Below, piece after piece: positions 37,514 through 46,117 of a DNA stretch of 64,000 bases. The first letter of the stretch is position 1. Each line of letters begins with the position of its first letter. Source of the stretch: Pseudomonadota bacterium (lineage in GTDB: Bacteria; Myxococcota_A; UBA796; SXON01); assembly GCA_030685065.1 (NCBI GenBank), contig JAUXQH010000072.1:62001-126000 (forward strand), written 5' to 3'. The translations under genes were made by a program, and so were the position numbers. The notes under the pieces were generated by a model. It was given only the letters and a program-made list of their open reading frames with translations. It was not told the DNA's origin and ran no database searches.

Positions 37514-40014
37514 GGGCGGCCGTCCCGAAGGAGCGCCCGGTAGCCGTCCACGATTCGCGCCGCATCCGCCTCGTCCGCCGACGCGGCGACGTATTCGGTG
37601 CTGACGAGGCAGTACGGGTGCGGCGGTTGCGCCAGGGTCGAGGCCGCCATGAGCGTCTGGGACAGATCGACCTCGCCCTCTCCGAGCGCCACCCACTCGT
37701 ACTTGTTGGTCCCCCACACGAAGATGCGCTCGCCCACCCGCTGCATCGGCTGGGGGTGGAATTGGTTCCACGGGGAGAGGTAGCGCACGTCCTTGAGGTG
37801 GTAGGCGATCACCCGCCCCCCCCAGGCGCGCACCATGCGCGCGAAGTCCATCGCGCCGAGCAGATCGCCCTCGCTCGCGATGAACCGGTTGGCGGGATCG
37901 TCGATGAAGCCGACCAGATCCCAACCGGTCGCGCGCAGGCCGCGGCAACAGTGGTGCACGTCGTGCAGATCGGAGAGGTACTGGCCGTGGTGGATCTCGA
38001 GGCCGAGGACCACCTTTTTTCCGGTGCGCGCGGACAGCTCGCGGGTGCAGCCCTCCCAATATTGGATGGTGGCGAGGCACTCGTCGCGGAGCAGCTTGCG
38101 GATGTCCTGCCACCGCCCGGGAAGGCTCCGGGCGCGAGCGTAGAGATCACCCCCCAGGACCCGCAGGATGAGCGTGCCGTCGGGGGCCGCCTCGGCGAGC
38201 CGATAGGCCTGCTCGATCACGTGGCGGCCATACGCGCGGTCGCCGGGGACACAGGCGCCCATGTAGGCGCTGGTCATCGCGATCGGCACGCCGTGCTCCC
38301 AGGAGAGCGCGACCGCGCGGTCCACGGAGGTCGGGTCACCCAGGTCGAAGTCGGAATTGGTGTGGGCCACGGCCCAGGTGCGATCCGGGTCGGACGCCGC
38401 GGAGCGGCGCGAGCGCAGGTCGACGAAGACGGGAAAGCCGGCCTTGTCCGCCGCCGTGCGCGCGAGGCGGAACACCTCGTCGATCGGGCGATCGGCGATG
38501 AGCATCGAGTTGACGGCCATCGCGACGGGCACGGGCACCTGCTCGACGATGGCGCGCTTGTTGAGCTTGCCGGAGGGGAAGGCCGGGAGCTCGTCCCGGA
38601 ATTCCACGACGCGCGGCAGCATCGAGGGCGGCAGGGCCTTGCGACAGTGGGAGAGGATGTCCTCGCGCGAGAGCGCCGCGCCCGGCATCGGCACGATCAC
38701 CGCGCGGGGCACCTCGCCGCGGAGCGGATCCCGGGCGGGCACGACGACGACCTGTTTTACGCCCGGGAGCGCGGCGATCGCCCGCTCGATGTCGAGCAGG
38801 TACACCTTCACGCCGCCGACCTTGATCATCTCCTCGCGACGGCCGAGGAAGCGCAGGTAGCCGCCCTCCTCCTCGCGCACCAGATCCCCGGTGTGGTACC
38901 AGCCGTCCTTGAACTTCTCGGCGGTGGCGTCGGGGCGCTCCGGGTAGCCGCTCACCACGGCCCCGCCGCGCACGCACAGCTCGCCGACGCCGGTGCTCGG
39001 GTCCGTGTCGATGACCTTCACGTCGTAGTGGGCCACCGGCTTGCCGAGCATCTCGAGGCGGCGCTCGGGGTCCCAAGGCGGCACGTGCAACACGACGCCG
39101 GTTGTCTCCGTACATCCCCAGATCGGGATGAATTGGCAGCCGAGCGCCGCTTCGACGCGACGAACCAACTCGGGCGCGACGACGGCGCCGCCGGCTTCGC
39201 AGAAGCGGAGGGCGGGAAACGATTCGCCGGGCTGGACCTGCGTGAGGAGCAGATCGAACACGCTCGGGATCGCGAACACCCAGCTGACGGCGTGGTCCTG
39301 GAGGGTGCGGATCACCGTGCGCGGGCGCAGGGTGTCGAGCATCACCGTGGTCCCGCCCGTGGCGAGGGTGCGGGCGAAGTGCTCGTGCGGGTGGGAGTAC
39401 GGGGCGAACAGGCAGAGGAACCGCTCGTCCTCCGTGAACGGGAACACGTCGAGCACCGCGCGCGTGTTCCATTGGATGTTCGCGTGGGTGGTCGGCGCCC
39501 CCTTCGGCATCGACGTGCTGCCGCTCGTGAAGTTCACGTAGCAGGGGCGGTCGGGGTCCGCGGACGGTGGGAGCGCGCCGGGGGCCCCGTGTGTCAGCTG
39601 GAGGAGGGCGGCCTCGCCGCGGATGACGCGCCCCGCGTCCCCGAGGATGCGGGCGGCGACGTCGGCCTCGGCGTCCTTCGGGGCGAACACCAGGTCGACC
39701 CCGCCGCGGCGGATCACGTGCTCGATCCGCGCGGGATCGGCGCCGTCGATCGGCGTGTAGAGCCCGCCGGCGCGGGCGGTGGCGAGGAACAACGCGGGCA
39801 GCTCCCAGGTGCGCTGCGGAAACGCGAGGACGTGGCCGCCCGGCGTGAGCCCCTGGGCCCGCAAGCCCGACGCCATCCGCGCGACGGTGGTCTCGAGCTC
39901 CGCCCAGGTGATGCGACGGTCCCGGTCGAGGATGGCGACGTGATCGGGCCGCCGCTCGGCGTGGAGGCGGAGCGTGGCGTCGAGCGTGAGGCGGGTGAGC
40001 TCGGGGGGCGTCAT
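37510..40014 (-). CDS. Acyl-CoA-synthetase-like (ANL) enzyme fused to xylose-isomerase-like TIM barrel
   Basis: 834 residues. The ANL domain spans about 1-495: P-loop NFTSGSTSMPKG (about 161-172), WGCTETTG (about 299-306), YHTGD (about 373-377) and the catalytic lysine in SGKLNK (about 481-486). From about 498 a sugar-phosphate isomerase/epimerase barrel follows with all four metal ligands: Glu in GLEIHHGQ, Asp in GFIDDPANR, His in IAYHLKD and Glu in ALGEGEVDL. The fusion is unusual. The ATG overlaps the upstream acyltransferase stop (ATGA). It probably activates a carboxylic acid with ATP while the barrel handles a linked sugar or keto intermediate; no product can be predicted. Confidence 0.85.
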   Translation of the reverse strand: MTPPELTRLTLDATLRLHAERRPDHVAILDRDRRITWAELETTVARMASGLRAQGLTPGGHVLAFPQRTWELPALFLATARAGGLYTPIDGADPARIEHVIRRGGVDLVFAPKDAEADVAARILGDAGRVIRGEAALLQLTHGAPGALPPSADPDRPCYVNFTSGSTSMPKGAPTTHANIQWNTRAVLDVFPFTEDERFLCLFAPYSHPHEHFARTLATGGTTVMLDTLRPRTVIRTLQDHAVSWVFAIPSVFDLLLTQVQPGESFPALRFCEAGGAVVAPELVRRVEAALGCQFIPIWGCTETTGVVLHVPPWDPERRLEMLGKPVAHYDVKVIDTDPSTGVGELCVRGGAVVSGYPERPDATAEKFKDGWYHTGDLVREEEGGYLRFLGRREEMIKVGGVKVYLLDIERAIAALPGVKQVVVVPARDPLRGEVPRAVIVPMPGAALSREDILSHCRKALPPSMLPRVVEFRDELPAFPSGKLNKRAIVEQVPVPVAMAVNSMLIADRPIDEVFRLARTAADKAGFPVFVDLRSRRSAASDPDRTWAVAHTNSDFDLGDPTSVDRAVALSWEHGVPIAMTSAYMGACVPGDRAYGRHVIEQAYRLAEAAPDGTLILRVLGGDLYARARSLPGRWQDIRKLLRDECLATIQYWEGCTRELSARTGKKVVLGLEIHHGQYLSDLHDVHHCCRGLRATGWDLVGFIDDPANRFIASEGDLLGAMDFARMVRAWGGRVIAYHLKDVRYLSPWNQFHPQPMQRVGERIFVWGTNKYEWVALGEGEVDLSQTLMAASTLAQPPHPYCLVSTEYVAASADEADAARIVDGYRALLRDGRP

Positions 40015-41081
40015 TTCGTGGCCCCCCCGCTCGGCGCGCGGTCATGCCGGCGCCAGCGATCGTCGGGGGCGTAGTCCACGAACAGGGGATGATCGTCCAC
40101 CGCGTTGCGGAGGCGGCAGTGGAGGAGCCAGGTGCCGTACTGTTCGGGGTGGGCGCGCAGCCACCGCTCCACCACGGTGACGTAGGCCTGGCCGAGCGAC
40201 TCCGGGGTGTGGCCGGACGGATCGATGGGCTCGCCGAAGTGACAGATGTCGGGCCCCTCGGCGGGGCACTCCACCATCGTCGGCACGATCGCGGCGCCTG
40301 TCGCGATGGCCATCCGATACGGCCCCGGGTTGATCAGCGCCTCACGCCCCAGGTAGGGCACCTTCATGAACTTGTTGCCGATCCGCCCGTCGAACGCGAT
40401 GCCGACGATCTCGTTGTCGGCCAGCCGGCGGAACAGCTGCCGGAGCGGCGTCTCCATGGTGAGAAAACGCGCGGGCAGCCGATCCTCGCTCTCCTCGCGC
40501 ACCCGCCGGGTCTCCGCCCGGAACCAATTGTGGCCGAACAGCTCCGGGTGCTCCGCGGCGACGTCGGCCGGGGCGAGCCCCCGCGCCGCGTACTGGGTGT
40601 AGGGGTACCCGGCGAGCGAAACCGCGGCGATCATCATCATGAAGTTCCCGGCGTGCGGAAACAGGATGATCGCGCCCTTCTTTCGCGCGAGGGCGGCGTC
40701 GAGGTGCGGTTGGTGCTCGAAGCGGAGGTAGCTCCGCCAGTTGTCCAAGGTGAGCTTGCCGAGCAGGAGCTCTTCGTAGTGGGCGCGGAACGCCACGCGG
40801 TAGGCGTCGCGCACCGCGTTCGCGCCGACCTCCCCGAAGGAGCGCCGGTACTCGTCCGCCATGAGCTCCCTCCCCGCGCCGGCCGCGAGGTGTTGGAGGC
40901 GCCACAACGGGAGGACGCTACGCACCACGTCGGGGCGTTGTACCGGGAGGACCCGCCGGGCCTGGACCCAGAACAGCCACCGCGCCACGTCCCCCGGGCC
41001 GACGGCGCTCTGCTTTGGCGCCCCCGCGGCCGGCGGCGGGCGCACATCCGGGGACGCGGGAGGCAGAGCGGACGGCGGCAT
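40011..41081 (-). CDS. LpxL/HtrB-family lipid acyltransferase
   Basis: 356 residues from ATG at 41081; TATACT (minus strand, 41105-41110) is a good -10 before it. After a Pro-rich leader (to about 30) the sequence follows the late-acyltransferase family: ADEYRRSFGEVG, ILFPHAGNFMMM, FDGRIGNKFMKVPYLGREAL and VPTMVE. In LpxL the motif is HxGNWE; here the expected Glu is Met (HAGNFM), so the usual catalytic dyad seems broken unless another residue takes over. It probably acts at the inner membrane on a lipid or lipid-linked acceptor made by the neighbouring ligase fusion. First gene of an operon with that fusion and rsmE. Confidence 0.8.
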   Translation of the reverse strand: MPPSALPPASPDVRPPPAAGAPKQSAVGPGDVARWLFWVQARRVLPVQRPDVVRSVLPLWRLQHLAAGAGRELMADEYRRSFGEVGANAVRDAYRVAFRAHYEELLLGKLTLDNWRSYLRFEHQPHLDAALARKKGAIILFPHAGNFMMMIAAVSLAGYPYTQYAARGLAPADVAAEHPELFGHNWFRAETRRVREESEDRLPARFLTMETPLRQLFRRLADNEIVGIAFDGRIGNKFMKVPYLGREALINPGPYRMAIATGAAIVPTMVECPAEGPDICHFGEPIDPSGHTPESLGQAYVTVVERWLRAHPEQYGTWLLHCRLRNAVDDHPLFVDYAPDDRWRRHDRAPSGGATK

Positions 41082-41153
41082 GGAGCTCGGGGGAAGGGGA
41101 GCGCAGTATATCGGGCGCGGCGGCGCACCGAACACTCCGGGGCCGCCCCAGGA

Positions 41154-42062
41154 TCACCCCGCGCGCACGACCAGGAGCCCCATCACCGAGACGAAGGCCC
41201 AGAGGACCACCCCCAGCACCAGGGGCCGTGGGCCTACGGTGGCCAGCGCCTTGCGCGAGACGCCCAGCCCCGTGAGGAACAACACCGCGCCCAGCGCCTG
41301 CTTGGCCGCCGCCGAGGCGAAGTGACCCGGCTCGACCAGCGCCGGGATCAGGGTGACGAGCGCGGCCGCGAGCAGGAAGGCGGGGATGAACCAGGGGATC
41401 GATGCCTTGCCACCCCGGCCCTCGCGCCAGGAGAGGGCGAGCGTGAGGGGGGCGATCCACAGGGCACGCGCCAACTTGGTCGTGGTCGCGATGGCGAGGG
41501 CGCCCCCGCCATAGGCGCTCGCGGCGCCGACGACCGAGCTCGTGTCGTGAATGGCGAGCGCGGCCCAGCGGCCGAACATCTCCGGCTCCATCCCGAGGGC
41601 GTGGCCGATGGGCGGAAACAGCACGAGCGCCGCGGCGTTGAGGAGGAACACGGTCCCGATCGCGACCCCGACGTGCTCATCCTTCGCGTCGAGCGCGGGG
41701 GCCGCCGCCGCGATGGCGCTGCCGCCGCAGATCGCGGTGCCCACGGCGATGAGCAAGGTGAGGACGCGATCGACGCCGAGCAGCTTGCCGAGGGCGACGC
41801 CGAGGGTGAGCGTGACGAGGATGCCCAGCGCCGTCACCGCGATTCCCTCGGCGCCTACGCGCGCCACCACCCCGAGATCCACTCCGAAGCCGAGCCCGAC
41901 GACGCAGATCGCGAGGCCGTTCTTGACGAGGCGGGGCGTGACGGTGGGCCAGGGGTTGCCCCGGAGGAGCCCGACCGCGACGCCGGCCACCAGCGCGGCC
42001 GCAGGGGGGCAGCCCGGCACGAGGGCCACGAGCACGCCGAGCACGACCAACACCTTCGTCAT
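41154..42062 (-). CDS. YeiH/UPF0324-family putative sulfate exporter
   Basis: 302 residues with about ten membrane helices. PRLVKNGLAICVVGLGFGVDL, VGTAICGGSAIAAAAPAL and AIHDTSSVVGAASAYG are the signature segments of the YeiH family (PSE). The family has been linked to sulfur-compound export, but the substrate is generally not proven. GATAGC lies 7 bases before the ATG and no Shine-Dalgarno is present. It stands alone, upstream of the acyltransferase operon by 72 bases. Confidence 0.9.
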   Translation of the reverse strand: MTKVLVVLGVLVALVPGCPPAAALVAGVAVGLLRGNPWPTVTPRLVKNGLAICVVGLGFGVDLGVVARVGAEGIAVTALGILVTLTLGVALGKLLGVDRVLTLLIAVGTAICGGSAIAAAAPALDAKDEHVGVAIGTVFLLNAAALVLFPPIGHALGMEPEMFGRWAALAIHDTSSVVGAASAYGGGALAIATTTKLARALWIAPLTLALSWREGRGGKASIPWFIPAFLLAAALVTLIPALVEPGHFASAAAKQALGAVLFLTGLGVSRKALATVGPRPLVLGVVLWAFVSVMGLLVVRAG

Positions 42063-42092
42063 GGGCCCGGCTATCGCGGGGCGCGGGGGCCG

Positions 42093-42563
42093 TCAGAAGT
42101 AGAACCGCCCGCCGATGCCCGCATCTACCCCGAACCCGGTGCTCGGGATCACCTGCACGCGTGGCACCACCTGCGCGAAAAGCTCGATGGGGAGCCGCTC
42201 GAAGAACAAGGAGGCCCCGACGGGCACGCGCGCCGACACGCCCGCGTTCTCCCCGAACATCCCCGGCGCCGCCGAGACCACGCCCGCGCCGAGCCCGATA
42301 TAGAGCGGCATCCTCGTCCCGCCCGTCGGCTCGAGCACCCGCAGCGACTGGAGATAGTCGGCGCTAAGATCGACCCGCTCGGCGCCCAGATCCCAGCCGA
42401 TCGCGCTCTGCACGGCGTTCCATCCGTTCGGCCGCCAGGCGAGCGACACGCCGGTGGTCGGCCCGAGGATGACTCCCGCTCCGAACGGACCCGGCTGGGC
42501 GGAGCGAAAGGGACCGGCCTGGGCATTCGCGAGCCCGACGAGGACCAGCAACATCGACAACAT
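42093..42563 (-). CDS. Small outer-membrane beta-barrel protein
   Basis: 156 residues. AGGAGG lies five bases before the ATG and the signal peptide is MLSMLLVLVGLANAQA. The rest alternates in amphipathic strands (GAGVILGPTTGVSLAWR, RMPLYIGLGAGVVSA, RVPVGASLFFE) and ends in Phe (GIGGRFYF), as for small eight-stranded barrels. TAGGTT about 26 bases upstream of the start is a plausible -10. Function unknown. Confidence 0.75.
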   Translation of the reverse strand: MLSMLLVLVGLANAQAGPFRSAQPGPFGAGVILGPTTGVSLAWRPNGWNAVQSAIGWDLGAERVDLSADYLQSLRVLEPTGGTRMPLYIGLGAGVVSAAPGMFGENAGVSARVPVGASLFFERLPIELFAQVVPRVQVIPSTGFGVDAGIGGRFYF

Positions 42564-42656
42564 GTTCGCCTCCTTTGGACGAACCTACACACGATCCCCG
42601 ACGGGCGAACGCGCTGCGCTTGCGTCGGAGGTGACGGGAGCGAGCGCGCGGACGGC

Positions 42657-44732
42657 CTACCCCTCGGTGCAGGCCAGGGACGTGTCGCTGGACCACCCGG
42701 GGTAGGGCCGCGCCTGCTTGATGTAGAGCGTGGGGGTGCCGGGGGTGGCCTTGTCGTCGAATTTCCACTCGACGTCGAGCGCGTACCAACCGTCGTCGCC
42801 GTAGGGCTCCTGGAAGAACCGGTGGATGGCGTCGAGCGCCACCGCCAGCTCATAGGCCTCGTCCGTGGTCAGGACGGTCTCTCCCTCCGGAAGGAGCGAG
42901 CTGTGTTGGATGTACACGATGGGCTGCCCGGGGCTGTAGTAGTAGTGCAGCCATGCGTCCGAGAGGACGCCGGGTTCGGGCGCGACCACGTCCTCGCTGC
43001 CCTCCTGCCCGTTGACGTAGAACGCGGGCTCCAGCCCCGTCGTGTCGTAGGGGTTGTTCGTGAGCGCCACGCCGTTTGCCTCCTCCTCCGGGAAGTTGGC
43101 ATGCACGAGCAGCCCCATCCCCACGTCGAAGTGGTTCATCGAGTAGTACTCGCGCTCCTCGTAGGCGCGGGGATTCCAGACCTGGGACCAGACCTTCTTC
43201 ACGGCCCACTCGATGCTGTCGCGTTGGTCGCCCGCGATGTCGGGGTGGCCGGTCTCCGAGTTGTACAGGCCGGCCCCAGTGAACGCGCCGAGATCCTCCG
43301 CGTTGGTGCTCGATCGGAACCGCGCATTCTCTCCGGGGAAAACCGCGGCGGCCTTCGCCACGATCATCGCGACCACCTCGGGGCGCATCGGCGCGGCGCG
43401 CATCTCCTCCTTGAAGGCCTCGAGCTGCTCCGAGCGGAAGGTCGGATCGTCCCACTCGGGCTGTGACACGATCGCGTGGATGCGGTCCCACAGCCCGTTG
43501 TCCGTCATGAACTGGTCGTAGTAGTACATCGGGATGCCGAAGCCCGGCTGCACCGGAATGGGCTCGCCGAGCGCGGCGGCGTCCGCCAAGGCGCCGTAGT
43601 TGGTGGCCTTCGCACCGAACGCGGGGATCGAAGCGGAGATCGCCTCGCCAAGGGGCATGGCGTCGAGATCGAGCATCTCCCCGACATCCCGGAGGTCCGA
43701 GACCGCGAGGTTCATCGGCTGGACCGTCAACGGCTCGGGCTTGTTGGCGTCCCACCACGCGTCCGCCTCGACCTCGGTGATCTCGCGGATGCTCCAGTCG
43801 AAGGCGCCGACGCTCAGCTCTACCCACTTCCCCTCGAGCGCGACCAATTCGGGGTTCTCCTGCGCGCTCCGCAGGCCCATGTTGGGCGTGCCCCGGTTGA
43901 CGGAGAGCACGTTGATGTGGGCGAGCGGGGTCTGGAATTGCGAGGTGATGATCCCGGCCACGATGGAGATGTCGTTCGGCACCGAGTCGAGCACCACCAG
44001 CTCTCGATAGGGGGTGTACGAGCCGTCGAGCTCACCGTCCGCGTAGAAGCGCAGCAGCCCGGTGGTCGTGCCGAGGTTGAGCGGCTGGTAGTCGACGCCC
44101 GCGTACAGATCGTCGGTCGAGACGATCTTCACGTCTTCCGGCAGCGAGAGCGCCACGGCTTCCACGGCCACGCTGGTGGGGTGGAAGTAGAGCTCCTCGC
44201 CCATCCACGACGCGTCGCGGATCAGGCGGTACGCGGTCGCGATCATCTCGGCGTCCGCCGTGTCGTAGGGCGAGATCTCGTACACCCACTTCGCCGGCCC
44301 CGAATAGTAGGACACGGCCCCGAGGATGAAGCGGCGATCGGGGCTGTAGTACTCGGTCTCGTTGAACTGGTCCATCGCGGGCACGGGCGGCAGGCCGTCC
44401 CCCGACAGGTGGCTGGACGCGAAGTCCCAATGGATGCAGTAGCGCTTGGAGTTCTGGAAGTAGAGGGCGTTCCCGTCCACCCGGTCGATGACGGTCTTGA
44501 CCGACGTGGCGCCCGGAATGCTCGCGTCCGCCGGCTCGCTGGAGAGGATGTCGTAGTCCCCCTGGCATCCGAGCTGCTGGGCAAAGTCCGGGCTGTCGCC
44601 CTCGGCGAGGACGCACTCCCACACCGTCTCGTCGGGGGGCACCTCCTCCACGTCTTTGTCGGTGTCCGCCGCCGGGCCTTCGCACGCCGTCAACCCCACC
44701 AGCAGCCACCAGAAGACTCGAACCATCCGCAC
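42657..44732 (-). CDS. Secreted lipoprotein with PEP-synthase-like domains
   Basis: 691 residues. GAGGTG lies three bases before the ATG. The signal peptide MRMVRVFWWLLVGLTACEG has a lipobox (Cys17). Near 265-290, ITSQFQTPLAHINVLSVNRG resembles the phosphohistidine swivelling domain of PEP synthase/PPDK, with His in the TPLAHIN position. From about 390 an ATP-grasp-like domain follows: RFRSSTNAEDLGAFTGAGLY, a match to RSSATAEDL..SFAGQ, and near the end LYIKQARP, the usual QARP. Finding these cytoplasmic energy-enzyme domains on an exported lipoprotein is odd, because no ATP or PEP is expected outside. Either the fold is reused for binding or protein phosphorylation, or the substrate is supplied in another way. 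Confidence 0.82.
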   Translation of the reverse strand: MRMVRVFWWLLVGLTACEGPAADTDKDVEEVPPDETVWECVLAEGDSPDFAQQLGCQGDYDILSSEPADASIPGATSVKTVIDRVDGNALYFQNSKRYCIHWDFASSHLSGDGLPPVPAMDQFNETEYYSPDRRFILGAVSYYSGPAKWVYEISPYDTADAEMIATAYRLIRDASWMGEELYFHPTSVAVEAVALSLPEDVKIVSTDDLYAGVDYQPLNLGTTTGLLRFYADGELDGSYTPYRELVVLDSVPNDISIVAGIITSQFQTPLAHINVLSVNRGTPNMGLRSAQENPELVALEGKWVELSVGAFDWSIREITEVEADAWWDANKPEPLTVQPMNLAVSDLRDVGEMLDLDAMPLGEAISASIPAFGAKATNYGALADAAALGEPIPVQPGFGIPMYYYDQFMTDNGLWDRIHAIVSQPEWDDPTFRSEQLEAFKEEMRAAPMRPEVVAMIVAKAAAVFPGENARFRSSTNAEDLGAFTGAGLYNSETGHPDIAGDQRDSIEWAVKKVWSQVWNPRAYEEREYYSMNHFDVGMGLLVHANFPEEEANGVALTNNPYDTTGLEPAFYVNGQEGSEDVVAPEPGVLSDAWLHYYYSPGQPIVYIQHSSLLPEGETVLTTDEAYELAVALDAIHRFFQEPYGDDGWYALDVEWKFDDKATPGTPTLYIKQARPYPGWSSDTSLACTEG

Positions 44733-44788
44733 CTCGACCGCGCCAGCATAGCGCCACTCCCGGCCTACGGTTGCGGTACAGTACGGGC

Positions 44789-46102
44789 ATGCGCACCTCC
44801 CTGTTTCTGTTCCTCGCGGCGTGCACCGAGTACGGCATCGAGGGGCAGAAGGAAGAACCCCCCGTCCTCGAGGACACCGCCGGCGTTCCGGACGTGGCGG
44901 TCACGCCGTTGGCGCTCGATCTCGGCGTGCTCTGTGCCGGCACGGTCGCAGAGGCGCAGGTCGAGGTCAGCAACGTGGGCACGGAGGCGCTCAGCGTGAC
45001 CGGGGCCGACGTCGAGGGGGAGGGTTGGGCCGTGGGTGAGGTGGCCTTGCCCGCCACCCTCCAGCCGGGCGAGGTGCTCGCGATCCCCCTCACGGGCGGC
45101 CCGGGGCTCGCCACCCTCACGCTCCACACGGATGACCCGGACTCGCCCGAGATCGAGGTCCCGCTGCGCGCCGCGCTCGACGCACCGCCGACCGCCACGA
45201 TCACCACCCCCGTGGGTGGGGACGTCCTCGCGGGGGACGTGAGCGCCGTCTTCGCCGGGCTCGTCTCCGATGACGCCGATCCCGCCGAGCTCCTCACGGT
45301 GGCCTGGGCCTCGGACATCGACGGCGTGGTCGGCGCCGGGCCCGCCGCCGCCTCGGGGGACACGTCGATCGCGTGGGATCCGACCGTTCGGACCGCCGGC
45401 TCGCACGTCGTCACCCTCTCCGCGACCGACTCCTGCGGGCAGACCGTGAGCGACGCGGTGACGATCTGCCAGGACCAAGGCTACACCGCCGACAACCTCG
45501 ATCTCGCCACGTGGAACTTCGAGGGCAGCGCGGCGTGGGACGCCACGAACGGCTGGGTCGAGCTCACCCAGCCCCTCGGGAACCAGAGCGGCACGGCGTT
45601 CCAGACCGCCACCACGGTGAGCGCCGACAACGTCTCGATCGAGTTCCGCTTCTACGTCAGCGGCGGCACGGGCGCGGACGGCATCTCGGTGACCGCGCTC
45701 GACTCCTCGCGGATGACCAGCTTCGTCGGCGAGGCGGGCGGGGGCATGGGCTACGGCGGGCTCCCCGGCTGGAGCATCGAGGTCGATACCTGGTACAACT
45801 CCGAGTACGGCGACCCGACGCAGGAGGACCATGTCTCCATCCACTTCGACGGGCAGCCCTTCAACCCCGGCGCCTGGGCGGCCCTCCCGGAGATGGAGGA
45901 TGGCGCCTGGCACGACATGGCGGTGACCGTACTCGCACGCCATGTCACGGTCTCGATCGACGGCGTGACCTACATCGACCAGAACCTGCCCGGCTTCACG
46001 GCGTTTCCGGCCTACGTCGGCTTCACCGCCGCCACCGGCAGCGTGACGAACTACCACCTCATCGACGCGCTCACGGTCACCCGCAACGTCTGCGACGAGT
46101 GA
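44789..46102 (+). CDS. Lipoprotein with Ig-like and legume-lectin-like domains
   Basis: 437 residues from ATG at 44789; TACAGT lies 6 bases upstream. MRTSLFLFLAACTEYG is a signal peptide with lipobox (Cys12). Residues about 35-120 form a HYDIN/ASPM-like Ig domain (LGVLCAGTVAEAQVEVSNVG), about 130-220 a second Ig-like domain (ATITTPVGGDVLAGD), and about 235-435 a concanavalin-like lectin domain with ADGISVTALDSS and GWSIEVDTWYNSEYGD, where the Asp-Gly and EVDTWYN motifs match the calcium and sugar site of L-type lectins. Likely displayed on the cell surface and bound to a glycan; divergent from the PEP-synthase-like lipoprotein. Confidence 0.85.
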   Translation: MRTSLFLFLAACTEYGIEGQKEEPPVLEDTAGVPDVAVTPLALDLGVLCAGTVAEAQVEVSNVGTEALSVTGADVEGEGWAVGEVALPATLQPGEVLAIPLTGGPGLATLTLHTDDPDSPEIEVPLRAALDAPPTATITTPVGGDVLAGDVSAVFAGLVSDDADPAELLTVAWASDIDGVVGAGPAAASGDTSIAWDPTVRTAGSHVVTLSATDSCGQTVSDAVTICQDQGYTADNLDLATWNFEGSAAWDATNGWVELTQPLGNQSGTAFQTATTVSADNVSIEFRFYVSGGTGADGISVTALDSSRMTSFVGEAGGGMGYGGLPGWSIEVDTWYNSEYGDPTQEDHVSIHFDGQPFNPGAWAALPEMEDGAWHDMAVTVLARHVTVSIDGVTYIDQNLPGFTAFPAYVGFTAATGSVTNYHLIDALTVTRNVCDE

Positions 46103-46117
46103 TGATCCCTCGGGAGG

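Noticed and set aside
37510-41081. A nonribosomal peptide or polyketide cluster
   Set aside because: There is only one ANL domain, with no carrier, condensation, ketosynthase or thioesterase domain in the operon.
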